Source: Datnioides undecimradiatus
Lineage: Eukaryota; Chordata; Actinopteri; Lobotiformes; Datnioididae
Direction: 5' to 3'
DNA length: 64,000 nt
Assembly: GCA_008933995.1 (NCBI GenBank)
Contig: WARS01000090.1
Location: forward strand, 4,266,425 to 4,330,424
Shown here: positions 23,201 through 36,300 of the stretch, in pieces
How positions within the stretch are numbered: the first letter of the stretch is position 1
Layout of the letters: each line of letters begins with the position of its first letter
The notes under the pieces: model-generated
What the model was told of the DNA's origin: nothing
Databases searched by the model: none
What the model saw: only the letters and a program-made list of their open reading frames with translations
Made by a program: the position numbers and the translations under genes

Positions 23201-26200
23201 TTTTTTTCAAACTGCTCGATGCACCTTGCTTCCTGTCACAGGTTTGTCCTTTTTTGAAAAAGCACTGGAGTTATACCACAATGAGCATAAGGAGGCCTTA
23301 GCCATCCAACAAATGAGACATCTAGGCTTACTGCTTGTGGACCAAACAAAGCTCAAAGAGAAGCTTGAGTCTTCCCCACTCCGCTGTCTTGAGGTGAGGA
23401 CTTGCTGTATGCAAATACCACGCTGTATTACATAAGACTGCTGTAAGAATTATTGAGAGTTTTTCACCATGATGAACAAGTGCTGTAAACCAGAGGGCAG
23501 TGAGTGAAGCCTCACTGCAATAAAAACATAAACAAGGTCAAGAGCTGCAATGAATAAAAGATTTGGGAGAAATGTTTGAAACACTGCAGCAGTAATGTTA
23601 AAGTTATGCATTGCCCCTCTCTGAATTTGTGCTCCAGGTTGTCAACGAGATCCTTACTCAGCTGGCTAAGAGGAAACTAGATGCTGTCATTGCAGAGGCC
23701 AGTGAGGCCCGGTTTAAACTAGAGTCCAGTCCCTCCACTACAGATGAGTTAGCTAACTCCCTTACTTTCTTGAATGAGATACAGGAAAGGGTAAGACATA
23801 CATCTTACAGTTACTTTTGCAATTCTAACTGCTTGTGACAAAAACAATGATGCAAGGATAATTTCACACTGCCGTCATCCACCTAGTCTCCTGTCCCTGC
23901 ACTCTATTCTCCTTCTTTCTTTTACTTTTCCTTCTTCCTCTCTCCAGATAACGGTGCTCGAAGAGGATAAGGAGACAGTGTGTCAGATGTACAAGCTGAT
24001 TAACATGTACTCAGTTCCCACGCCACCGGAGGATCTGGTTGTTTATGCCACCTTGCAACCCTCCATTAACTTGTTGCACAGCATCATCAATGAGGCAGTG
24101 GCAGAGAAGGATTCCAGCATGGAGAGGTTTTGCACCTCACTGGATAAGGACATAAAGGAGTTGAACCATGAGGTCTCAAAAGTAAAGCTTAAGTCACAGG
24201 TATGTGGACAAGTTGTCATGTCTGATGTAACTAGTGCAGGTTAATTGGGGTCTTAGATTTGGTTTACTTAGTTGATTCAAAACCTGAGAATGGTGATTTT
24301 CATTCTGAGCTGTGTTACCTAAGGTGTGTCTATATATATGTCTTTGCTCCATTTTTACTTTGTTTGAATTGTGTCTTTTTTGTGTAGGATCCAGAAATCC
24401 TAGACATCAATGCAGATCCCTCCAAAGTGCGTCTGCTGCTTGGGGAAATCCAGATTTCTGTAGACGAGCTGCAGGCCCAGGCCTCCACCTACACCTCCTA
24501 CCAGAAGAAATTTAAGGTGCTGTAATGCTTTTGATACATTCAGTAATTTCAAAATGATTCTTGCAGAATAGACCATGTCCCAAGTAAAGTCCTAAACATT
24601 TTACTTGAAAAAACTGTCTCCAAAGCAGAAAAGGTCATAATGTTTTAACTTTCACAACCAACAAGACACCCAGCCCAAATTATTTCTCTGTCCTCTGATG
24701 AATAAAGATGGAGGTGACCAAGTTTGAGCCACTGGAGGAGTTAGCCACAGAGTTTAGGCTGAAGCAGCTGCTGTGGAACTCTCTAGAGGAATGGGACTCC
24801 TTGCAAGCTGGATGGAGGCAGGTGAGATGCACTCAATGTACTATGTGAGAGGGCTTGAATACGCAGATGGTATCTTTTACAGACACATGTCAACAGCCTG
24901 ACTGTGTCCTCCCATGTTCATTCATCCCCAGAGCGCTCTAGAGCAACTGGGCCTAGAGCACTTCAGCTCACAGGTCATCAAATATGGCAAATACATCAGC
25001 CAGCTGGAGAAAGGCCTGCCACACAACAATGTTGTCCCGAGCCTTAAGAACAAGGTTGAAATCACGAAGCAGAGGGTGGGTAGGACATCATGTGATGTAG
25101 TAACTGACAGTGAGTCTAATGTGTCTAGTATGTAGCATAAATAACAAAAATATCATTAATCTCTTTGTATAATCATGCCCAAGTGCTTTAGCGAGCTGGT
25201 TCTTGAGTGCGACCTAGTGACTACATGTATCTGAATCATACTTACTTTTTCTTCCTTCAGCTGCCTGTGATCACTGATCTACGTAACCCGTGTATGAAAG
25301 CAGCACATTGGAAGACTCTGGAGTCTATTGTGGGGACCTCCTTGAATGTGGAGGAGCTCACTGTGGCAGCTTTGGAGGAGATCAATGTTTTCTCCTATAG
25401 CACACAGATACAAGAGGTAATACTTAAAACACAGCTACATTATGTATTTCTTTCTCTGTATTTGTGATCTGGGTTACTGCTGGCCATAATGTTGGTGAAA
25501 GCGTAAGTATTTACAATCGCTTGACCCATCCTAATCTAACTCCCTTGCATGAAACTAATCCTTGCTTGTATTAGATAGGGTCTGAATATGATGACATATA
25601 TCATGTGACAATAGAAAAGTGTCTATCATTTAGTATTACATGCTCACTTATTTTGTTTTGTACCTGACCTTTCACTCAAAATGTTTATTGCTGTTATAGT
25701 AACATAACTAGCTGTTATCAGCTCTTCACCGCTGTCTGCGTCTTCTGGGCTCTGCTGAGCTCAGCGTGTAGAGGGGCAGTGCTCCACACTCGCTGAGATT
25801 AGTAACTATAGTGCTATGGAGAGAAACTGAGGGAAACTCTCACACTGAGCTAAAATGAATCAATTGCACACAAATTAATTATAATAACACAAGTAAATAT
25901 AGTCCCTACTTTGTTTTGGTGTCATTTGCAGTCATCTGTTTTCTGTTCCTCTCCACACACACACACACACACCCATTGTGTCCAGGGGGGGAACACAACA
26001 TTTATGGATTGAATTTACCAAAAATGTGCTGCATTGTGCCATATATCATCTGTGTGAAATTACCCAAACTTAATATTTCACAAAGTATTAAGGACTAATA
26101 CAACCCTTGGCGTTAAGGTGTCGGGACAGGCTTCAGGAGAGGCATCAGTGGAGGCCATTATTGCAAAGGTGGGTTAAAAAGAAGGAACTACCTACAGGCT

Positions 26201-29200
26201 TTAGATATGTCTGTCTTTATTCACTGGAAAAAAAAACTCTGGTAGAAGTGTATTAGACCTTTCACCCTGTTAAGTATGAGTTGCATTAATCATGACTTTT
26301 TGTGCCCATAAATGCCAATTTGATGACTTATTCTGTATGACTTAAAATTACATCTTCGGATACGGAGAGTTCTGCTATTTTAAACAATTTTTAAGATTAT
26401 TACATTTTTCTTATTATCATGTCAAGCTGAATCCCTGTTTTTGTGAGATGACGCACATGGCACAACGTGCGGTGGATGTGGTTACTTGGCAGGAGGCATG
26501 TGACACAGATTGGAGACTTGGAGTTATTAGGAGACATGACAGAGGCTGGCATAAGCCATATAGCCATTTTAAATCAGTTGCTCTGACCCACTATAAAACA
26601 ATGCCTTTCTGACATAGCAGACTGATTTTTGAAATTGGAGGTAGCCTGAACAGTCTTCTCTGAGGAACTGTTCTTCCCCAGGAGGAGCACTGCAAAGAGG
26701 GAACAGATATATTGCACCACAAATATGCAGCCAAAGATAGATTAATTTATATATTGTCTTTACAAGACATTTTGGGGAAAATAAGCATATTTTTGTTTTT
26801 GTGACAAGAATCCAAGGAAAAGATGGACACCAATCTCAAATCTGTCTGGTAAATATGAATCTACAGCCTGGAAACAGTTATTTAAGTTAGCACAAAGGGT
26901 GGAATGAAGGGGAAACCGTTTGCCTGCTCTATGTAGCATTAAAAGAAAATCTGCCTGAATTTTCTATGTTTTAAGCAGACAAGATATAACATAATTAGTG
27001 CACTGCAGAGGTGCTCTAGGTGTTGTTTTGCTTTTAAAGAGATCCAGGCTTGTTCCCCACTACTTGAAGTTGTTAGGCTAAGTTAAGCTACCTATTCCCT
27101 CACTGTACCTTTATCCTTATTAAATGGACAGCACAGTGTTATAGATCTTATGATCCTATAAACAACAAAACAAATCAGCTTATTTCCAAAAAGTCAATGC
27201 TTCCCTTTAGGTTCACTGTTTAACCTCTGCCCTTTCATTGAGCCATGCAGGTGGAGAATGCTTGGAGGAGCACAGAATTCACTGTACTATCTCATGGTGA
27301 CTCCAAAGATGTCTTCATCCTGGGAGGCACAGATGACATCCAGGTGGTAACGAGCAGCACTTTCACACACAGTCTGTTGTAATACTTGTTGTGTCTCAGT
27401 ACATCTAATTGTATGTGCTTCTGTGTTCTCATGTTTTTACTGTGTGAAGGTGCTCCTGGATGACAGCATTATCAATGTTGGCACAGTGGCATCTTCTCGC
27501 TATGTAGCACCCATCAAGCCCAGGGTGGACAAATTGCTGAGGCAGCTCACCCTCTTCAACCAAACTCTGGTAAAGGCTAAGAAAAGAATAGCACAGTGTG
27601 ATCTTTTATTTGTGTGACTCTTCTTTTAATGTTTTGAGATTGTCTAGATGTTAATCCCAGACTTTGTCTTTGGAGTTTACCTTAAATGTTACGCACTAGC
27701 TCCCCCTAGTGGCGTCAAACATGAACTCAGATAACATGCATATCAAATGTTGCTTTATCTCTCTATAAAGAAATGGTTTCTTGATCTGTTCATGTGATGT
27801 GACAGTATACCTACTGTCTTTCCTTCCCCACTCTTTCTCCCCTCTCATCCAGGATGAGTGGCTTACGTGCCAAAGGAATTGGTTGTATCTAGAGAGTATC
27901 TTTCTGGCCCCAGATATCAAGAGGCAGCTGCCTGCTGAGTCCAAGATGTTTCTCAAGGTGGACAAGTCCTGGAAGGAGATCATGGCAAAGGTCAATAAGA
28001 TGCCCAATGTCCTTAAAGCAGCCACACAGCCTGGTATGTAGCCATATTTCATCGATGAGCAAATAGAAGAGAAGACATGATTATGCTGAGACAGATACAC
28101 ACGTGCACTCAAGTGCACACATTTTATCCTACACAGATCTGTTGGAGACTTTTAAGCAAAACAATGCTCTTTTGGATGAGGTACAGAAGTGTCTGGAAGC
28201 CTACCTGGAGTCAAAGAGAGTAATTTTCCCCAGGTACACACATGCTTGTTTTTTTTTTTTTTTTACATGTTGACATACTGACTTTTACATCATGCTATAT
28301 ATTTTTTTTCAAACGTTTTACTCTATTTTGCTTTTTTTCTTGGCTTGTTGTTTTCCCTGTGCAAAAATCACATTTGAAATTAAAGACAGCATTAAGTCAG
28401 CATTTTCCACCTTGGCAGGTTACCAGTTGTCAATCTCAACATCTCTTCCCTGTGAGCACTGAGTGATAAATACTGTGGTGTGGATGCTGATGTTAACTAC
28501 TCTGATACTGGTCTTTTATCTGCCCCTCGAAGGTTCTACTTCTTATCCAATGATGAGCTGCTAAAGATCTTGGCCCAGACAAGAAACCCCCAGGCAGTGC
28601 AGCCTCACCTCAGGAAGTGTTTTGATGCCATTACGCGGCTAGAATTTGCTTTGCTGCCCCAACAACCTTCTGGTGCTACAGGAACTGCACTAGATGCTGG
28701 TGAACAGGAGGTGGTCTATAGCAAAGACATCCTGAGCATGGTTTCTCCCGAGGGAGAGAAGGTCAGGTTTGAGTGACCTTGACACCTTTGGTCATCAAGC
28801 TGTCTTTTTTATTCTATCTGTTATTCTTGCTTCTGTCTTCACTGAGTATGAGAGAATGAGTGAGAAAGGGGAAAAATACAATCATGTACTGCTATGCTTA
28901 CTGTATAAACTATGAAAATCTTGTCAGTCATGTTTAATTACACTGCCTTTCTCCTACTTATTGGCCTTAGATGAGCATATGAGTGTAAGTATAAGGGTGG
29001 CTCTGAAATTATGCAAATACTTGAATAAGTTTGCAGTAATTAAGGCAAAATTTGGAGTCAACACTTATTTGTGTTGATAAAAATGAAAAAAAAATATGTT
29101 GTACTGTTTGTACATTTGTTGAGAATTTGTTGGTTTGTCACAAACACAACAAAATGAGATAACAGCTATTTCTGGTAGCCGGTGATGAGCTGGCTGGTTA

Positions 29201-30283
29201 TATGCTCTTTCTGTGTCTGGTAGCCGTTTACTGCTGTGGGTAGGTTTCTTTGTTTCCAGCTGAGGACCAGGCTGTCCTCAGTTGTAAATTATACCACAGA
29301 AATCATTGTGGCATTATTGTGCTTGACATCGCAAGTTCTGCAGGAAGAATGATGAACAATGTTAGAGTGAAATGGCAATTTTGCTGATTGCTCAGCCACC
29401 TGCTGTATTGTACCTCAGCTCCGACCACAAATGGTCATTAGTTTTCACAGGTGTCCCTTGATCACAAAAAAGCAAATAAGATCATTAAAATTTGCAGAGT
29501 ATTCACACTTAACCCTTGACAGAGACACACATAATCCTGTCCTTAATTGTAACTAAACTTTTCCTTCTGTTTGGAAGTGTAGGTGGGTTTGACTAAAGGT
29601 CTGAAGGCACTAGGCAATGTGGAAGATTGGCTTTGCAAGGTGGAGGAGGCCATGTTTTCCTCACTGCGACGCCTTAGCAAGGCTGCCATTGCAGACTACC
29701 AGGCCAAGTCTCGAGAGGAATGGGTGGTGGCAGGACATCCATCACAGGTACGCACACTCAAATACACCTACAAACACATGTTAAGAGATCGTTACATATA
29801 GTAAATTTCACTTATACAAATATACTGTCTTCCTAACCACAAGAAATGTTACATTTATCTGCCTGCTCATTTTCAAGTGGATAAGACTTTCAGAAATCTG
29901 ACTGATTTTTGAACCTAAAATAGATTTTACAGTTAATCTCTTTGATTTCAGGTGATGCTTTGAGCTACAGCTTCTCTATTTTCATGCAGTGATTCAATTT
30001 ATGATTGTATATATATATATATGCATGTGTGTGTGTCCACCAGGTGGTGCTGACCATCTCTCAGATGATGTGGTGCAGGGACATGGATGCCTGCCTGGAG
30101 GGAGACCACAACCACTTTGCTGCCTTACAGGAATTTGAACTAACTAACTTTGAAGTAAACCCCACTAATTATTCTAACACTTGCTTTTCCTGTAATTGTC
30201 TGGTTAAAATAAAATATAGACCCCATACATCAGTATTTTTACTTTTCATCTTCGAGTGAATAATAAATGTTTAATGCTTGTGT

Positions 30284-30328
<45 letters not shown>

Positions 30329-33300
30329 CGTGCCTTTGTTTGTGTGTATTGCAGAGGCTGAATGCCCTGGCGGCATTGGTACGAGGACAGCTACCTACTT
30401 TACACCGCAATATCATCACTGCCCTCATCACTATTGACGTCCATGCCAGAGACATTGTCACAGATCTAGTTCGCCAGAAGGTAAAGCAGTGCAGTGTACA
30501 GCAGTATGAATACAAACACAGTCGAGAAGCTTGTATCTGTTTCTGTTCATGGCTTGGTATGATAGCTACAGGTGTCGACTGGGGAATATACAGTGCTCTG
30601 AAAAGATTTGTATCAGCTCAACCTAAAGTAACTTTAGCCCTCTATTTCAGGTTGACACAAGATCTAACTTTGAATGGCAGAGACAGCTACGCTACTACTG
30701 GGACCTGGACCTGGACAACTGTATAGCCAAAATGGCTTTGTCTACTTACATCTATGGCTATGAATACCTGGGAGCCTGTCCTAGACTGGTTATAACTCCA
30801 CTCACGGTAATGCACACATGGACATTGAATGCAACTGCAATGAGTGGGAAGACATAGTTCATGCTTAGTTAGATAAGCTTCCCCATGTGTCAGAGCTTCA
30901 TAAATATTAAATAAATAGATAAATGGGGCTAAAAGGAGCTAATAGTGTAGCCTAAAGAATGTGAATCCTGTTGTTGATAGAAATGTAAAACAACATATTG
31001 TGTATTTATATTTTATCTTGTTCATTTTTATGCCCGGTCCAGTCACAGGTGTTCAGACTGTCCTCTATCTCTCTCCCCTCCCTGATGTGCAGGACCGTTG
31101 CTATTTGTGCCTGATGGGGGCTCTCCAGTTAGACCTGGGAGGAGCTCCTGCTGGTCCTGCGGGGACGGGCAAAACAGAGACCACCAAGGACTTAGCTAAA
31201 GCCCTGGCCATACAGTGTGTGGTCTTCAACTGCTCTGATGGACTTGACTACAAGGTCAGCCATGAAAAACTGTATTTAACTGTTTGCCCACTCAGTTCCT
31301 TCATTTCTTCTACCAGACCTAAATATAACTCAGAACTTATGCTGCTTTTGTACCCAACCACTTTTACTGTCACTGCTTTTGTTGGCTTTGATCAAATCAA
31401 TTGTCTCACCCTGACTGCATCTACAGAGTGATACCATTAGATGGCACTATTGCTAAAGCAGTTAAGCTCTCTGTCCTGTGCCAGTTAAAGGACTGACACA
31501 CTATACAGAGTCTTTAGAATAGTGCACACTAATCCAGATTTGACGCTGAACATGTTTGTATGTTATGATGTTATCTGGCTAATAATGTGTTATTTTAGTG
31601 TGTGCTGATGGCAAAAGGCACCTTCTGTAATCCCACATTAAGAGACGCATTAAGTCTTTTAATATGAATCACAAGTATCTGTATTTTAAAAGCCACAAAT
31701 CTTGAGATTGGGCTTGAATTAAATGTTAAACAGTATTTTGTCTTGCAGTGCAGCAAGGCTGAAGTCAGTACCGCTGAAAGCAGACACTGACAGGACAGTT
31801 GGAAAGCCATTTTCTATATGTCTGCTGCACTTACTTATTGGTAGTACACACCTGTGTATATTAGAGTTGGACAGGGCTTTGATTAAGCCAGGCTAGAATC
31901 ACAGCACTCTCTGGTTTCATGTGTTAATGCTTTGCTCAGCTCTGCTCCACTGTGGCTGAGCAACATTTAACTGTAACGTTTCATTCAGTATCATGGCTTC
32001 TGACTTACACTAATTTCAAACAAGCTATTGCCTTTTACGTCAGTCGCTCCTTTCTCTCTCTCTAGTAATCACGCCCTTTGTTCAGTCATGTTAACAACTC
32101 ATTGACTTTTTTATGGGAAAATGTATACAGCTAAGGCAGGATGAGGAGGTTGCTGTGGACAAGTGGAGCCAAGATTGTATGTGTGACCTTGAATAATCAT
32201 CATCAATGCAGCACAGTACTTATTTCTCTTGTTTTTAATCAGTCACACCTCTGTCTTCCAGATGATGGGCCGCTTCTTTAGTGGGCTTGCTCAGTCAGGA
32301 GCTTGGTGTTGTTTTGACGAATTTAACCGCATCGACATTGAAGTGTTGTCTGTCATCGCTCAGCAGCTCATAACTATACGGAACGCCAAAGCTGCTAAGG
32401 TACACCCACCCACACACACTCACACATCACTATTGCATTGTTGACTTGATAGTTTTCACGCTATGAATAGAGAAATACAGAAAGACCATCAGCTTAAGAG
32501 CCAGAACAAATTACATAAATTAGAAGTTAATTAGGTTCTTAAACTATTGCCACACATTGACATAATGAGCATTTAACTCAACTCTGGGTTCTGCAGCTGT
32601 CAAGGTTTCAATTTGAGGGCCGGGAAATCAAACTGGTGATGACATGTGCTGCCTTCATCACCATGAACCCAGGCTACGCTGGGAGGACAGAGCTACCTGA
32701 CAACCTTAAAGCTCTCTTTAGACCCATAGCCATGATGGTGCCAAACTACGCACTTATTGCTGAGGTAACAGGCTCTGAGCATGCATTTTTGTATATGCTC
32801 GCTTATATTTTCTGCATATAATGTATCATTGCCCCCACTTCTCTCCCTCCCTTCAGGTGATTTTGTACTCGGAGGGATTCGAATCCAGTAAGACCCTAGC
32901 GAGGAAAATGACCCAGATGTACAAGCTGTGCTCTGAGCAGCTGTCCCAGCAGGACCACTATGACTTTGGCATGAGAGCTGTCAAGTCTGTCCTGGTCATG
33001 GCTGGGTCAGTACATCTCACTTTTACATACACTGACACACATTTGCATGCAGTTCATAAGCACCAGAAGGACCACTGTGACTTGTGACACGCATGCATGA
33101 ATGCACTTGGCATATTTAGCATCCACATACAGATGTGCTCTGAGAGATTGTTAATGTTTAAAGGGTATGTTGTTGATCAGCGCAGAGTTGTCCATTGCAG
33201 AGTCATTGTCCATGCCACTGGCTAAACTCATCTCAAAAGCCCCTGACTATTGAAATTTTGCTTTGTAAAATTCCTCCACTCAGTCAAATGGATATTATAG

Positions 33301-36300
33301 TTTAAAAGAATGAGCACATGGAGAGATGAATAACAACAACAGGTATACAAAATAAAGATTCAGAGATAAAACACAGTTGTTCTTGGTCTGCGTGGGTGCA
33401 CAACTGGATTTGAATGGATCTTCTTGACCATATGTAGTGAAAGTCACGCTTTCGCCTGTTTGTTATTAGCTGAAGCTCAGGGAACTGTTGTAATTGGCTT
33501 GTGATTCATTGTCTGTCTTTGCCTAGATATTGCTCCTCTGAGTCTGTTCGTTCCACACTAAGCACACATTCATTATCTCCCACTCTAAGGTCTCTAATGT
33601 TTTTTACTCTGTTTTTTTATAATCGATTGGAGCCGGCCTGTTGTGGAGTTCAGGTTGTGTAATTTTGAATTATCAGCTCATGTTAGCCACTAATTATCTC
33701 CATTACATCTGTATTTGTAATGAGTCTATTATACACTAATTAATTTGCCCAATTATAACATTACTTTTTCCCATGTTGTCAATATCTTCTTTCAATTAAT
33801 GCACCCATGTTTTTTTCTTTAGTAGAGATGCCTGTATGTCCCTTTTGAAGTCACTGAAATCAAGTTGTTTAATCAAGTGGGACATGGATATGTAACTTAA
33901 GAAAAAAACAGGATTGCTACCATTAATATACAGCTTGTCATACAGCTTAGCTCGTTTCATTTGATGTATATAGATATCTGAAGAAAATGCTTGATGCATT
34001 ACAACGTTTACATCAAATCCACTCCGTTTGTGAGGTAATGATTGGTTTTTATCTGTTTTAAGGTCTCTAAAGAGAGATAACCCCCACCTCAGTGAGGATG
34101 TGGTTCTTATCAGAGCCCTGAGGGATTCCAACCTGCCGAAGTTCCTTGTTGATGATGCTCTGTTGTTTGGGTAAGCTTATCAAACATTGCAGTGAGGAAG
34201 CCATCCTATTTCTGGTGCTTCCAAGTGCACGCATACTGTAAAATAACATTAAAATATTACACCAGCTGCCATCAGAAGTTTTACTGACAAAAAAAAGTTT
34301 ATTGTTACGTTTATAACATGTTAAAACACGTATTTTATATTTTTGTGTGTGTATATGATTATACCTGCAGCGGTATCCTGTCAGACCTTTTTCCCGGTGT
34401 GTGTATTCCTGAGCATGACTACGGTGTGCTACACTCCACCATCCTGGAATCTCTGACTAAGCGAAACCTGCAGCCTCTGGCTAGTATGACCAAGAAGGTA
34501 CGAGGAGGAAACACCATGTGGAATAATACTCATTTGGTGTGCTAGTGAGAATTTACAGCACGAGGACCAAGTGTGTGTGAGATCAACTCGAAATAAACTA
34601 TGGTGCTGATGTCACACTTCACCGGTAGTTACACACTGCCCCGTAATCATAGGGTTAGCAGTTAAATCCCTTGCTCCTTCTGTTACATGTTTACATGTTA
34701 CAAGTACCCCTGTACTTGTAACATGAAGACACTAAACCTCAGTTGCTGGCAGTAGCAAGGCCAGTGCATAGCAGCTTGAATTTAATGTGTGTGTGTTTGT
34801 GTATGGATTCATGAAACAATTTGTAAAGCACTCTGGATAAAACTGATATATAAATGTAATCCATTTACAATTGTATTTATAGTTTATAGCTTTTAAAAAA
34901 CACTGAAAGTCTATGGCACAGAGGGGCATATTATTTCAAGCAATTAAGCAGGCAATAGTTTTTATTTGAATCAATTGAGTGTTTTATCAAGCATGGGATA
35001 GCATAACTAAAAAAATCCCCAAAATACATTTTCACTTACGGTATCTGTCGTAGTATCTGCACACGCCACTACAGTTAGTTTTAGTTGCTCATTGTTTAAC
35101 ATCTGTCTCTGTGATTTCTGCATCAACCAAAATATTATTGTGGTCAATAACAATTAGATTCTTGTGTGTTTCACCTTGATGGAGTTGCAAACTTTTGTTT
35201 ACAAGAACAGGTTTGTCCTTAAAACTTGCCCTCATTGTCTCCCTTACTTTTTCATCCAACCAGGTGATCCAGTTGTATGAGACCATGTTAGTGCGTCATG
35301 GTGTCATGTTGGTAGGGCCCACAGGTGGAGGTAAAACCACTGTCTACACCATCCTGGCAGACACACTGGAGACCCTTCACCATACAGGGCACAAGGCTAA
35401 CAACCCCTTCTATCAGCCTGTCAAGACCTATGTTCTCAACCCCAAATCTGTCACAATGGGAGAGCTTTATGGAGAGGTACTGTAGACAAGAGAATATATA
35501 ATACAGCTTCTTTGCCACTATCTTTACAGTTATTTATTTATTTTATTTATCTCATCATTCAGGTTAATACATTAACACTGGAGTGGCGTGATGGACTGAT
35601 GGCGCTGAGTGTACGTGATGCAGTCAGTGACACCAGTGACGACCACAAGTGGGTGATCTGCGATGGACCAGTCGACGCTCTTTGGATTGAGAACATGAAC
35701 ACAGTGCTGGATGACAATAAGATGCTCTGCCTGGCTAACAGCGAGCGAATCAAACTTACTCCATCAATACATATGGTGTTTGAGGTAAGAGCTGAAAACT
35801 GTGAAAGTGGAGTTTAATGTTCTCTGCCTTGGTACAGATGTCAAACTCATCTATGAGCCGTTATTTGTTTTTCTTCATTAACTGTTTTTTTTCAGGTCCA
35901 GGACTTGGCTGTCGCATCTCCAGCCACAGTCAGTCGCTGTGGCATGGTATATGTTGACCCAGATGAGCTCAAGTGGATGCCCTATGTCCAGACATGGATC
36001 AGTGGTCTAGGAGCCAAGGTTGTACATACTGTGTCTTTGCAATTCCTGGATCTTTTAGCACAGTATTTGCAAGGGAAATAACAAAAAACACAAGTGTAAT
36101 AAACATAAAATGCATGTATATTGTAACACAGGTTTTTGTTTGAGGCTTGGCATAAACTGCTTGTAAAGTAGTATTGCATGTTTGTAAAAACTATTAGTAC
36201 ATACTGTGATACAGCCCGGATCACAGTTCACATTTTGGGCATTATTCAAACATCAAATACTCTTTATGTTCTTTCTTGACATTTACCATCATTACTCTCA

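Noticed and set aside
27696..28118. 140-codon minus-strand open frame
   Set aside because: It is antisense to dnah6 exon 23, has no recognisable similarity, and the plus-strand exon is fully explained by homology and splice sites.
30246..30726. Cys-Val or Thr-His repeat open frames on both strands
   Set aside because: They are translations of the (TG)n microsatellite fused to exon 28 sequence.
31093..31431. Read-through extension of exon 30 past the donor
   Set aside because: Similarity to dynein stops exactly at GACTACAAG|GTCAGC and resumes at 32262 in phase.
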